Shown here in pieces: positions 44,561-55,141 of a DNA stretch of 64,000 nucleotides (the first letter of the stretch is position 1; the number at the start of each line of letters is the position of its first letter). A program made the position numbers and the translations under genes. The stretch lies in NCBI GenBank assembly GCA_001414485.1, contig LLEY01000057.1, forward strand, positions 248,001-312,000, given 5' to 3'. The DNA comes from Calycina herbarum. Its lineage: Eukaryota > Ascomycota > Leotiomycetes > Helotiales > Pezizellaceae. The notes below the pieces were generated by a model, which did not search any database, was not told the origin of the DNA, and saw nothing but the letters and a program-made list of their open reading frames with translations.

Positions 44561-44943
44561 CGCGTTGTAAAGGAAGGGGGTTAGGAATTCGCTAAAATTA
44601 ATCCGAGTCCTAATATAATCCGGGTTCTGATAAACCACGTTATTATATTAATCTAATTAATATAACAGTCCCAGTCACATACGACCAGATCACGTGCGAC
44701 CACGTGACCAGGTACTACCGAGGTTCTGCCGAGGACTCGCTTATTATAGTTAAATAGAGACAGAGCGTACTAACTCTCCTCTTCTCTCTTTAGTTTAGTT
44801 TTCCTTAATATAAGGTACTATTCTACAAGCACTTCTTTTAGTACATTTGTAGAGTGCCGTCACAATTAATCAAATTAATATAACCTCGTTAATCAGATTA
44901 ATAATAGATTAACTGATTAATTTGTGCTTACACTGATTCTAGA

Positions 44944-45591
44944 AACCGTGTAGTACTAGAGAAGAGTTGTTTTAAAAGCTTGTATAAATTATTTACCTAT
45001 TCTAAACTTAAAAATAATAATATACAAATTTTATTAATTGGCAGTAGCTCGCTTAGAGTGTATGTTTAAGAGTTATTAATTAAATAAATGGAAGTATTAG
45101 TATTCTATGCAAGTAGACTTATATATGAAATAATATGAGAAATGACATAATTCGAGTGAAAGTTGAAGATAAGTGCCCCTTCTCTAGATGCTGTCTCGCT
45201 GTGTATAGAGCCGCGCTTGTATTCCTGCTGCTCTTCATTGCGATTATCTGAAGGATGTGCGATACGTTTCGAAAGGTATCGTTTCAGTTGGGAAAAGACA
45301 AAAGACCTTCTCTTCGTTGCATCTTCGTTCGCGTTATCGGATTCTTGAGACTTTGCTGGTCGGGGAGTGACCCTTGCGAACACCAATACCAACAACGGAG
45401 GCAAAGCATATCATTTCGGTGCATATCAACTGATGTGGGAGAGGAGAATGATTTCGGTGCTTTTAGGAGTGTTCTTCTACATTAAGGATATTAAGGAGAA
45501 CTTGACGAGCTCGACGAAACTAGGGCACTTGGCCGTATCGGATTTTGCGGCCCGATGCGGCTTCACTAGAGCGATATCACCCCGAAGCGGG
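44944..45591. other. Intergenic, no gene seen
   Basis: Right flank of the transposon nest. Short open frames at 45105-45485 lie on both strands without motifs. Confidence 0.45.
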
Positions 45592-45839
45592 CTCTGCCGG
45601 GACGGAAAAAACGTCGGTTTTTGCACCCCGTACACCCTGTACCATAAGGCATGCTTTATACTCTACATAACCCAGAAAAATATGAAAGAAATTTAGTCTA
45701 AGTCTGATTAGACTTATTAAAAATTGTACTAGTTCTTGCTTGTTTTAATAGTGTTGTTGCTGTATAGTCTTTCAAAGTTGCGTAGGAAAGGTCAGATTTG
45801 GGAGGGACAGAATCCGACGTTTTTTCCGTCCCGGCAGAG
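45592..45839. mobile_element. 248-bp MITE with 26-bp perfect terminal inverted repeats
   Basis: The left arm starts CTCTGCCGGGACGG at 45592. The right arm, ending at 45839, is its exact reverse complement over 26 bp (CCGTCCCGGCAGAG at the end). The element is flanked by GCGGG at 45587-45591 and 45840-45844, a possible 5-bp target duplication. It has no coding capacity. A related right end (CCGACAGTTTTTTGGTCC) is seen near 53287. Confidence 0.7.
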
Positions 45840-46057
45840 GCGGGTTCCAGGCAGCTCCCAAGCTTAAGCTTCAGCGCGTCTACCTTACCCCACGATTTTA
45901 AACTGATTCTACAACCACTTTGATAACTGCGCGACACCAACCCGCATCCTTTCTGGACGTCTTGGGACTTCCTTTGGTATCTGCAAAGAGTAAAGTATTA
46001 AGGTTCCGGCGTTGCGATTCCTGAAATCTTTTGATTTCTTGTGGAGATAACCTCAAG

Positions 46058-47680
46058 ATGGCCACTCTACAACCTACCCCGTTGTCCCCAACACAGTCTC
46101 GTGCGGGTAGGCTCATTGTTCAAGGTTAGTTATCACGTATATTTATCATTTCCATACGATGGTCTTTCCTAACCGCCATGAACCATACAGAGCCTCCTAA
46201 ATTCGACCTCGAAACCTATATCCAAAACTACGAAGGTGCGTACCAACACTACTTCCCGCCATCTTAGAACAAGTAGCTAAACAACTCGCAGGCCGAACTC
46301 GATATGATCGACTGATACATATTGGCGTTTGCTCCGCCTTTCTGGGGGTTGATGCTCTCAAGCTTGCGATTGCAGAGGCAAAGGCCGGAAGAGACACCAG
46401 ACGATATCGCGATGCCGCAACACATCTGCAAACAATAGGACATGGAGAACAGGAGGCGCAAATAGATCAGGCATGGATTGAGAGACAGGGCAGACAAAAC
46501 CAAGAGGAGACCCGCCGTGCCGAGGCTGAGTTGAAGGGCTATAAGAATAATCTCATTAAAGAGAGCATCCGAGTATGCCACCCCCTCACCCCGCTCCTTC
46601 CATCTAAGGCAGTACGCAAGGATCATTGGCTAACATCCGGGATAGATGGGACATGAAGATTTAGGAAAGCACTACCAATCTATCGGCGAGCTCTCACGCG
46701 CATTCGAGGCATACAGTCGTATGAGACAGGACATCTCACTACCCAAACACGTTATCGACGTCAGTAAACACCTTATTGAGGTGGCAATCGAACAGAAAAA
46801 CTGGCTCGCCGTCATTGGCAACGCGCAAAAGATCCGAGGAGCCATGTCAGAGGAACCCATTCAACCATATACTGCGGCGGCAGAGGGTCTGGCAAGCTTT
46901 GAACAAACAGATTACGCTGGTGCTGCTTCACTCTTTCTCTCGACCGAACCTGGCATGGGACGAAGCTGTGCCAACTTCATCAGTCCAAACGATATCGCAA
47001 TATACGGTGGGCTTTGTGCTCTCGCAACAATGGATCGTAATGAGTTGCAGAAGCGGGTTCTGGAGAATTCCAACTTTCGTACCTACCTAGAGCTTGAGCC
47101 ACAGATTCGACGTGCGATTGGTTTCTTCATCAACTGTCGTTACACAAGTTGCTTGGCTGTTCTGGAGGCTTATCGTGCCGATTACCTGTTGGATGTCTAC
47201 ATGCATGCACACATTGACAGCATCTACCAGATGGTCCGGGTTAAGTGTATCGTCAACTACTTCATCCCATTCTCCAAGGTCACCTTGGCAAGTCTGAACG
47301 AAGCATTTGCGATGCCAGGAAAGACGATGAATCAAGAGTTGATTGGTATGATTCAGCGTGGAGAACTGGATGCAAGAATCAATTTGGTCGATGGAGTAAG
47401 TTTTACTGTTACCACCCCTTGTATTCGCAAATGCTAACAAATATCACAGCTTCTAGAAGCAAGAAAATTGGATCCACGTCAAGCAGCATTCCGCGAAGCC
47501 CTTGACCTAGCAGAAGAGTTTGAGAAGGAATCTCGACGACGTATATTCCACATGAGCATCAAGATGGCGAATCTGGAGGTCCAACCATCGAAGGCTCGTA
47601 TTGGTGGACAATCACTCTCGGATCATCCTCACGATGGTTATTCTGGTGGACATCATCAAAGCGGAAAGGTTCACTTTTAG
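46058..47680 (+). CDS. csn1: COP9 signalosome subunit 1 (5 exons)
   Basis: Exons 46058-46124, 46191-46235, 46292-46572, 46646-47395 and 47450-47680 join in frame to 457 aa. Csn1 is a scaffold subunit of the COP9 signalosome, which removes NEDD8 from cullin-RING ligases in the nucleus; in filamentous fungi it controls development. Visible features: FDLETYIQNYEGRTRYDRLI at the N-terminus; TPR/Rpn7-like helices with HEDLGKHYQSIGELSRAFEAY; and a C-terminal PCI domain with YRADYLLDVYMHAHIDSIYQ, VKCIVNYFIPFSKVTLASLN and GELDARINLVDG. The C-terminal tail after the PCI domain is short and His/Gly-rich. All introns are 54-73 bp with GT-AG ends. Confidence 0.9.
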
Positions 47681-48229
47681 GAAAGAGAATAGGACTGGAG
47701 TGAGCTTTTTATGAAGATATGTGGTACGACTGCGAATATTATTGGCATGGCGTAAAGGGAGAATCATTCACTTGCAGACAAGGCGTTTAGGAGGGGAAGG
47801 GAAATTTGAGCGGAAAAGCGAGTTGGTATGACTTGACATGATCTGATACGACTTGCTAGGCAGTTAAGATGCTCTATCCGGAGAATGAATACCAGAATTT
47901 AGACATGAGGCTTTTGTTTCCTACTCGTTGTGTCCTTATCAATGGTGAAGTGAGAAATAACCCAAACGAATTGAATAGGAAGGTACAATAGCCCGATGAA
48001 GTTAGCGTTAAACCTTCTTTGCCTGGCCAATCAGGCCGCAGCGCTGCGCTACACCAACTCCCCATCTTCGTGAGACGTTAGACCGACAATCTCACGTCAA
48101 TCAGCTCCCAGTGAACACAATTATTTTATCGTCTTCTGAGACTGCCTGGTGCATCGAAATCGGAGAACCAATACTCACTCATTCTCAGTTCTCTACAAAG
48201 TCACCATCCGGTTGGTAGCGAAGTCGGAG
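47681..48229. other. Intergenic between csn1 and the aminopeptidase gene
   Basis: 3' flank of csn1 and promoter of the next gene; no distinct feature recognised. Confidence 0.5.
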
Positions 48230-50494
48230 ATGTATCCTCCAGTTGTTTTGAGAGCGAAGGAGGAGGCAGAGTGGAGTTTCGTTGATGTTGAGGGTGGGGA
48301 TGTGTAAGTGATCTTTTCTTTTTGCTCATTGGAATGAGATGGAAGATTGTGAGGAGGGAAGAAGTGCATGAGAATAGGAGGACGATCTGGAAGTGGGTGG
48401 GGTGTATGAGTGAGTGCTGATGTTGAATCCTAGGGTCATTGGAAAGACAGTTGATGATCTTGATGGAAAGTATCCGGTTGAAGGGGAGAAGTATACTGGT
48501 AAGTGAGATTTCTTGTTTTTCGTTTTTTTGGTTTTGGTTTTGGTTTTGGTTTTGGTTTTAGTTCTGTTGGTGTTGAGCGAGAAGGGGGCCGTATGGGGAA
48601 TCAGGTCGTGCCTTCCCTTCTTAACCTATCGCCTTGGCATGACAAGGTCGAGTTGTCGAAATTAAAATGCGAGGGCCGTTGTATGAAGCTTGGGTGGCTG
48701 AACTTGAGTGGGATCGAGCGATTCCTGCTCCGTGGTTTTACCTGGAGTCCCAAGATGTCCTGGGAATTCATGTTTTTGTCTCAAACTTGGATGAGAGCCG
48801 GATAGATGCCTACTGTCAAGACCTAGCGGATGTTTTTATTAGCCGGGCTCCAACCTTTCCCCGCGATGTTAAATTGAGAAATTACTGCCATCGTTTCTTT
48901 CTCTCAAATTCTCATCTCCGTCGAGAAATATTCTCTGATTACCTTTTAGCAAAACTACACGCCCGAGGAGTAGCCAAGCGACTGGGTGTCAAGCATGGAC
49001 TCATATATCTACCCGGCTTGCCATCAATGACCTACGAGGACTCGGATCAGGAGGTTTACTTTCGCCAACGTCGATACTTCTACTATTTGAGTGGCCTCAA
49101 CAAACCCGATTGCTTCGTCACTTACCACATCAAGAGTGATTTCTTAACGGCCTGGATTCCGCCTCAAAATTATGGGCGCAGTGTTTTGTACAATGGCCAG
49201 AACCCCACCCCAGAGGAGACCATGGCTATTTCAGACTTTGATACCGTCGAGCTCAATACTGGTTTGAGGGAGGCCCTCTCAAAATTTGCTCATCGCGAAA
49301 AAGGAAAGATCTATCTCCTTCACGACTTCCAGACTCCCGCGATTTCCCAAACGATTACCTGGAGAACGGGAGAGACCACTTCTCTATCTTCTCTAGGCTC
49401 TCGGTTCGATGTAACTTCATTGAAATCTGCGATGAATGCAAGCCGTGCCATCAAATCTCCCTACGAAATTAAATGTATTCGAATGGCCGGTGCTATCACC
49501 GATTCAGCACACAGAAATGTTCTTCGTGCTTTGAGAGGCTTATCCAACGAAGCACATGTTGAAGCTGTCTTTCAAGAAACTTGTATCTCTAACCAAGCCA
49601 AGTCACAAGCATATGGAGTTATCGCTGGTTCTGGTACCAATGCAAGCTTGCTCCGTAAGTAGATGTCCTATTTCATCCTGCGGCTGGACTGCAAAGAAAC
49701 ATCAACTAACTCATATTTTAGACTATGGTGCCAACAATGAACCTTTTGAGCAAAGACAGCTAATGGTTCTAGATGCTGGCTGTGAGTGGAACAATTATGC
49801 TTCAGATGTCACGCGAACATTTCCCCTCAATGGAGAATGGTCACCGGAAGCGAAGGACATTTACGATCTTGTCGATCAGATGCAACAAGAGTGTATTGCA
49901 ATGGTCAAGCCAGGAGCAGATTACCGAGTTATCAATAACCATGCTCACAAGGTTGCTGTTCGAGGACTCATGAAGCTTGGGCTCTTAAGAAATGGGACCT
50001 TCCAAGAAATCTATGAAGCAGGTGCTTCAGTACCATTCTTACCCCATGGACTAGGTCGTAAGTTTACCCCCATACCCCGTCCACATACATCAACTAACAA
50101 AATTTCAGATTACTTGGGCTTGGAAGTCCACGACGTTGGTGAGAACGGAGCTCTCCTATCTATCTCCGATGCCCAAACTCCAAATTTTAAAATTACCACA
50201 TTTCCTAACATACCCGGAGTTTACAATCCCTCCATTCTAGAAGCAGGCCATGTCATCACTGTTGAACCGGGTTTATACTTTAATCGCGATGCTTTTGAAC
50301 GGATGTATTTAAAGGATCCGGTGTTGAGCAAGTATATTGATGGGGAGCTGTTGGAGAAGTATTATCCGGTTGGTGGGGTAAGGATCGAGGATGATTTGTG
50401 GGTTAAAGAGGGGGGATTTGAGATTTTGAGTTTGGCGCCGAAAGGAGAGGATGCTTTGAGGATCATTAGGGAGGGTACTGATGCTGGGAATTAG
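48230..50494 (+). CDS. Xaa-Pro aminopeptidase (metallopeptidase family M24B), 5 exons
   Basis: Exons 48230-48303, 48434-48498, 48950-49654, 49722-50057 and 50109-50494 give 521 aa. It releases N-terminal residues that precede proline. The AMP N-terminal domain shows AKLHARGVAKRLGVKHGLIY, LPGLPSMTYEDSDQEVYFRQ and RRYFYYLSGLNKPDC. The pita-bread domain has all five metal ligands: two Asp in LDAGCEWNNYASDVTRTF, His in PHGLGHYLGLEVHDVG, Glu in VITVEPGLYF and Glu in GGVRIEDD. There is no signal peptide or clear presequence, so it is probably cytosolic. Exon 2 joins exon 3 as ...EGEKYT-A-KLHARG. The intervening 451-bp intron is unusually long and its last 285 bp stay open in the frame of exon 3, so a start at 48667 could give an alternative N-terminus. 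Confidence 0.88.
48530..48559 (+). repeat. (GGTTTT)n microsatellite inside an intron
   Basis: Five GGTTTT units in the long second intron of the aminopeptidase gene. Confidence 0.85.
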
Positions 50495-51257
50495 GCTGGT
50501 GAGGGAGGTTACTAATGGGCATAGGGGTGACATGGATGGGGTGATGGGATTGGGTGTTTGAGAGGTTGTAAAGTATTTATTGTCTGTTGTGTATTTGTGG
50601 TTGTGCCTAGAGTTCTAAGAGAATCGGTTTCATAAAGCAAGCCCTCAAACTTTTCTGCTTTTGATTGTCTTGCCATCTCTCTTTAGTTCGTGTTCAGTCC
50701 GTGGTAAACGGGTTGAGATGTCAGTTACGTGGTTTCATTTTATCTCTCATTTACCATTTTATGATAGAGTTCGAAGTTTTGCTAGAGTCAGAAGGGGTGT
50801 GAGCATGACTATAAGACAGTAGAAAGTTCTTGATTTGACTTTAAGTAGAGCAGAGATTCTCTCTACGAGCTGCTCCGACAAACCTTCGTTTTTCGGAGCC
50901 TTGAAATCGTGCTATTTCTTAAAGTACTACGTGTCAAACAAGCAACTAAAATGCAAAAACACTAGTACGATCATAAGTAAGTCAATTAATAAGTCGTTAC
51001 ACATTTTCAGTATATTTTTCCGATCTTTGTGAGCAAACAACCATCCTGCAGACATTAAAAGTGTCATTAAATCAACGCCAACGACAGAACAATAAATCAG
51101 AAGCTCGGATATAGTACTGCGGCTTATCCTACATCTACTCATATTTTTTCTATAATTTTGCGACTGTTTGGTGTTGAGTTTTAGGCGTTGCTGCGTTTCG
51201 TGGGGTAGCTGCCACATGATATACGAAGGTTTATCCTATCCCCGTTGATTGCGAGAC
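50495..51257. other. Intergenic, no gene seen
   Basis: Contains the left copy of a degenerate direct repeat that starts CAACGCCAAC at 51073; the right copy starts at 51732, beyond the minisatellite. Confidence 0.45.
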
Positions 51258-51835
51258 TGAGAAATATCTCCGAGAAAAATATCTCCGAGAAATAAAATAA
51301 ACCCGAGATTAAATTCAAGAACTATAAAGCCAAAGTAAATGCGAAAAAGTTATCCGAAAAATATACCCGAGAAGTAATATCTCCGAGTATGATATCTCCA
51401 AGTATAACAAAGTCCGAAGTAAATAACTCCGAAGTAAGTAACTCCGAAGTAAATGAAATCGGAAATCTGAGAGAGAAAAATCCGAAGATATTCCCGTGCG
51501 AGAAGATATATCCGAGAATATAACTACGAGACAAATCAATAACTCCGAGAAATTTGAACCCGAGGATATTCTGAAGATATTTCTGAAAACATCACTCCGA
51601 GAATATAACTCCGATAGGCAATATTTCCGAACAAATATGTCCGAGCAAGAAGATATTTCCGAGAGAACAACTCTAGGACAATCAAGCAAGAGCCTTGGTG
51701 GACAGTAATAGCATGTCCAACGTCAATAGCGCAACGCCAACACAATCAAACTATTCCCGAAGCTGCAGTATTATAAATTAATATCTTGCGCGTCTACTCA
51801 TGTTTCTTTCTCATCTTTACAAGTGTTTTCTATCG
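51073..51835 (+). repeat. Degenerate direct repeats flanking the minisatellite
   Basis: About 100 bp from 51073 and from 51732 share CAACGCCAAC, GAAGCT, a CTGC/GCAG patch and TCTACTCAT followed by a T-rich stretch, in the same order. The similarity is moderate. Confidence 0.4.
51258..51675 (+). repeat. Degenerate minisatellite, about 15-bp period (ATAACTCCGAGAA type)
   Basis: Some 25 diverged copies of a TCCGAGAA/TCCGAAGTA-centred unit occur here (for example ATATCTCCGAGAAG, ATAACTCCGAAGTA, ATATTTCCGAGAG). Open frames over it repeat every five residues on both strands because of the 15-bp period, so they are not called as genes. Confidence 0.75.
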
Positions 51836-52321
51836 AGCAAACTTCATTCTTAGTATTCGTGGGGTTGCCTATTTACTGATGCCCATTGGAGGATATTTAG
51901 ACTGTGAGGTCAAATAGAGTCGTAAAAATATTAGAAAAAACTGAAGTAGTTCCTAGGACTATTATCGAAAGTCTGAGATGTTTAAGAAATTTTTGAGGAG
52001 TGGTTCTAGTTATATTTAGGAATTAATATTGTGAGGTTCGGGGCTGGTGCTGGAAATCGGCGTCTTTTCTGGAACTCTTTATTACGTTACATTTTCCGTG
52101 TTTGCTAGAAGATTAATCGGATATTCTATTGATGCATTGTGCTAGAAGTTCTAGCACAATTCATCTGGGATAATGAAGAGTTAGGCAAACAAAGTGTGCA
52201 TTGTGCGGTCGGTTTGGGTTAATCACATTTCAAAACTCTTCATGATCCCAGGCCTTCTCAAGCAAAGAGGTGAATTATTCTAGGACTTCTAGAACAATAT
52301 TTTCGCATTGGTATAGCTCCG
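51836..52321. other. Intergenic, no gene seen
   Basis: No reading frame or repeat of note before the hAT-like element. Confidence 0.45.
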
Positions 52322-52329
52322 AGACCTAC

Positions 52330-54020
52330 CAGCGTGAGAAATGAGTAGAGTAGAGTAGGGTAACAGGTACTCTAATTTTATCTGGAGTAACGTCGGGCCG
52401 AACGCAGGTCAGCCCGGGCCGACTCGGAGCGGCCATCGGGATGGTTTAGCCAGGGTCCGAGGGCTCGAGAATGTATTAATAAATGGTAATTGACTAGAAC
52501 ATCCTCTTTATTTATTTAGCTAGACAAGAGGGGTGCTTTAGTCAGAAAATATACATCACTTTTCCCACCTATATACACCTAATTTTGAGTGAATGAGAGC
52601 TGATAGGTGAATTTCCTTAAGATGCTAGCTAGTATTTATTACACTTGTTACTTTTCCCTAGAAAAGAGCGGCATTTCTACTGGTTGGTTTGGGTAATAAC
52701 AAGCCTCTTCATTGGCCCCAAGACAGCAGGAAATACCATATTAGGGACACGACAAGGTTTATAAAATTTCACTTTCTTAACGTCAATAAAGAAGGTTGAG
52801 GTCTCGAGCTTCTATAATTGTATTAAGAAATATATCATTTTAAGAAAAGAGAACAAAAGCTTGCTCTCTTTAGTCAGGTGCGCTAAGACAGTAGCTAAGT
52901 TACGATCGAAGTCCGGGAATGCTTTGACTCTTCACTGCTTTCTCAGCCTCAACGAAAGGGTTGAGAAGATAGGGGATGTGGGAGAGACCTTTAGCGAAGT
53001 CAGATTTGAACTTCCCTTGTAGTTTTCAGCTCGTCCCTTCACTGCTTTCTTAGTGTCAACGAAGGGGCCTCGAGACTACAGGGACAAGAAAAGCCTCGCA
53101 TTTTGTTCCCTCGAAAATGAGTATTGAATTTAAAACAAAACCACAACAGAGGAATTAAAATAGATACAACTTTGTTATATTATTTATTAGCTATTTGGAA
53201 TTCATTCTAGATATTTTTGATATCTTTCAAGGCTCTTTTAGACATACTATTATAGTGCTATTAGTATTCTACGTAGGAGGAAAATCCGACAGTTTTTTGG
53301 TCCTCGTAGAGGGGGTTAGGTTGGGGATTTTAAGAGGATAGAGGTTGGAGTTGGAACGAAGAGGGTTTGCGTTACACAACATGAAAATTCAGGTGAAAGG
53401 AGAAATTTCAATATAAAAAAGGGAAATCCACGACTAGCATCACTATATGCTTCCACACAAGTTTATCGATAAGGTTCGCCTTCACTAGGAGGCAAAGCAA
53501 CAATGAGAGCAACGGGATGAGGTTATCACGAATCAGATGGAGGGGGGCGAGCAGGATCCTCTACGAATTAGTGAAAGATTGGAATAAAAAGTAGCGATGC
53601 TTACTTTTTGCTCTCTGTGTAAATAAAATCTAGAAGCTGACCAAAACCCCCCCTTTCTTTGACTAGAGTGACTAGAATACCCAGAGAAAGGGTGTTTAGT
53701 CACATGTAATAATTAGAGGGTGTTCTAGGTATTTACAAACAATTAGAGGACTTTTAATCCACTACCGATTAATAAACAAAATGAAGAACGTTCTTGACTA
53801 AGGCTCTTCTTAACTTCGAAGAACTCTTCTCTGTTATTCAGAGTACTCTTTTAGCCTGCCTATTTAAAATCTGTTCAGAGTCTATTTATAGTTTCCTTTA
53901 TAGTATATTACCCTGAGCAACTCAGAGTAGAGTAATAGGCGTTACTTTTTATCTACTCAGCCGATCTGTTACTCTTACTATACACTACTCAGAGTAATTA
54001 AGTAATTTGTTCTCACGCTG
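52330..54020. mobile_element. hAT-like non-autonomous element (second copy of the family)
   Basis: The left end CAGCGTGAGAAATGAGTAGA and right end TTCTCACGCTG are terminal inverted repeats matching the level-1 element at 29484. Flanks AGACCTAC (52322-52329) and AGACCGAC (54021-54028) form an 8-bp duplication with one mismatch. Subterminal GAGTA pentamers occur at both ends (GATTA in the other copy). Inside are two copies of TTCACTGCTTTCTYAG, at 52931 and 53038, and near 53287 a relic of the 45592 MITE terminus. No transposase frame is present. Confidence 0.75.
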
Positions 54021-54353
54021 AGACCGACGGAACCCGAAGAAAAGCGGGAAAAACGAACGCAAGTAACACAAGAAAAGACTTCCACAAACCCGATAGCTCG
54101 AAGTAGAACCAAGGACACGAAGGAAAGGATCACATCACATCAAGGAATCAAAAGTGTTAAATCATCAGTTATAGATTGATCCAAATCCCACCACAATCAA
54201 ATCCCTCAACACATCCCCATATTTACAACAACTACCACACACCTCTATGCTTCCATCTCTCTCATATCTAATTACAAATAATCATCCCCTGTTCTCTCCA
54301 CCTTCAAATCATCAAATAGTGTCACCGAATTCTTTTTTCAAGAGTATGATGAT

Positions 54354-55141
54354 TTAACCGATGGTAGCATCGAAAGGCTCAGCAGTAGAAGCCCCACCAG
54401 CTGCCTTGGTATCAAGAGCAATGTTGTTGGCCAACTTGGTCTGCTCAGCTGCAACATCTCCACCAGTCTTTCCTTGAGCGGCATCAATTTGGAGACCGAG
54501 TACCTCGGCGGTGAGCTTGAGGACCTTGTTCTTTATTTTACCGTTCTGATGAAGTAGTTAGTATGTGATGATTAAGCGAAAGGGGAAAGGGGAAAAACAT
54601 ACTTGGACAGCAGTGGCTGCATCTCCGGTGGCGGCATCAACAGCAGGGTTGAAAGCTTGAACTTCGGCATCTTCAGCTGCGTCGTGGGTGGCCTTGATGA
54701 TCTTGAGATCGGCGGCGCTCACACCTGCGAGGTTTGTTTGATCGATGTTGGCGAAAAGGGCGTTCGCCTCGGTCTCGGCGGTACCGGCACTTCCACCGGA
54801 GATTTGAATATCGTTGTAGGTTTGTCCAGCGGTGAGGACGGATGCACCAGCTGCTGCGGTTGCGCCCTGTGGATGGTATTGTCAGCATTGCGATGTTTAG
54901 AAAGATTTCCGAGAAGGAGAAAGAAAGAGTGTCTCAGTCCTCCTAAACCAACCCAGAAGGGAAAATAAACTTGGAGAAGACGCACCTTTGCGGCTGCTGT
55001 CGCCTTTGAGGCTTTAGCACTAGCAGTTCCTGAGGCGGCTGCGGCTTTTGTCTTGGTGGAGGTCTTTCTCTCCATCAGGATTGGGTTGGCGACAGTGAGG
55101 GCCACAAGGGCGAGAGTCAAGGTTGCGAATGAGAATTGCAT
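54354..55141 (-). CDS. Small secreted Ala-rich protein (3 exons)
   Basis: Exons 55141-54986, 54866-54603 and 54545-54354 join in frame to 203 aa. A signal peptide is clear (MQFSFATLTLALVALTVANP), followed by a Lys/Ala/Thr-rich linker (KTSTKTKAAAASGTASAKAS) and a conserved-looking domain (GQTYNDIQISGGSAGTAETE, VSAADLKIIKATHDAAEDAE, KIKNKVLKLTAEVLGLQIDA, EQTKLANNIALDTKAAGGAS). The mature protein has no cysteine, unlike classical effectors, and no GPI signal. I know the type as a small secreted or cell-wall protein recurrent in filamentous ascomycetes; a molecular role is not known. It is intact and has normal base composition. Confidence 0.82.

Larger units (their letters stand above)
30003..44640 (-). 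mobile_element. pogo/Fot-like Tc1-mariner element (level 2), interrupted by Gypsy-2
   Basis: The left end (ACGTAGTTTATTAGAACCCG, from 30003) and right end (inverted: ACGTGGTTTATCAGAACCCG, ending 44640) form terminal inverted repeats that extend through GGATTATATTAGGA. They are flanked by TA at 30001-30002 and 44641-44642, as expected for a Tc1/mariner element. It sits inside the hAT-like element and carries a minus-strand transposase cut in two by Gypsy-2. Confidence 0.85.
29484..44935. mobile_element. hAT-like non-autonomous element (level 1), interrupted by a pogo-like element
   Basis: The left end CAGCGTGAGAAATG (29484) and right end CTTACACTG (44935, i.e. CAGTGTAAG inverted) are imperfect terminal inverted repeats. 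They are flanked by a perfect 8-bp duplication ATTCTAGA (29476-29483 and 44936-44943). An 8-bp duplication with CAG-x-G termini is the hAT signature. Directly inside the left end are GATTA pentamer repeats; AATTAATC-type repeats fill the right end. Removing the inserted pogo-like element leaves about 0.8 kb without a transposase, so it was non-autonomous. A short GC-rich stretch at 29621-29690 has escaped the AT conversion of the inserted elements. Confidence 0.85.

Noticed and set aside
51315..51745. Overlapping open frames of 70-124 codons with repeated SEL/SRSY units
   Set aside because: They arise from the 15-bp minisatellite, whose period keeps many frames open.
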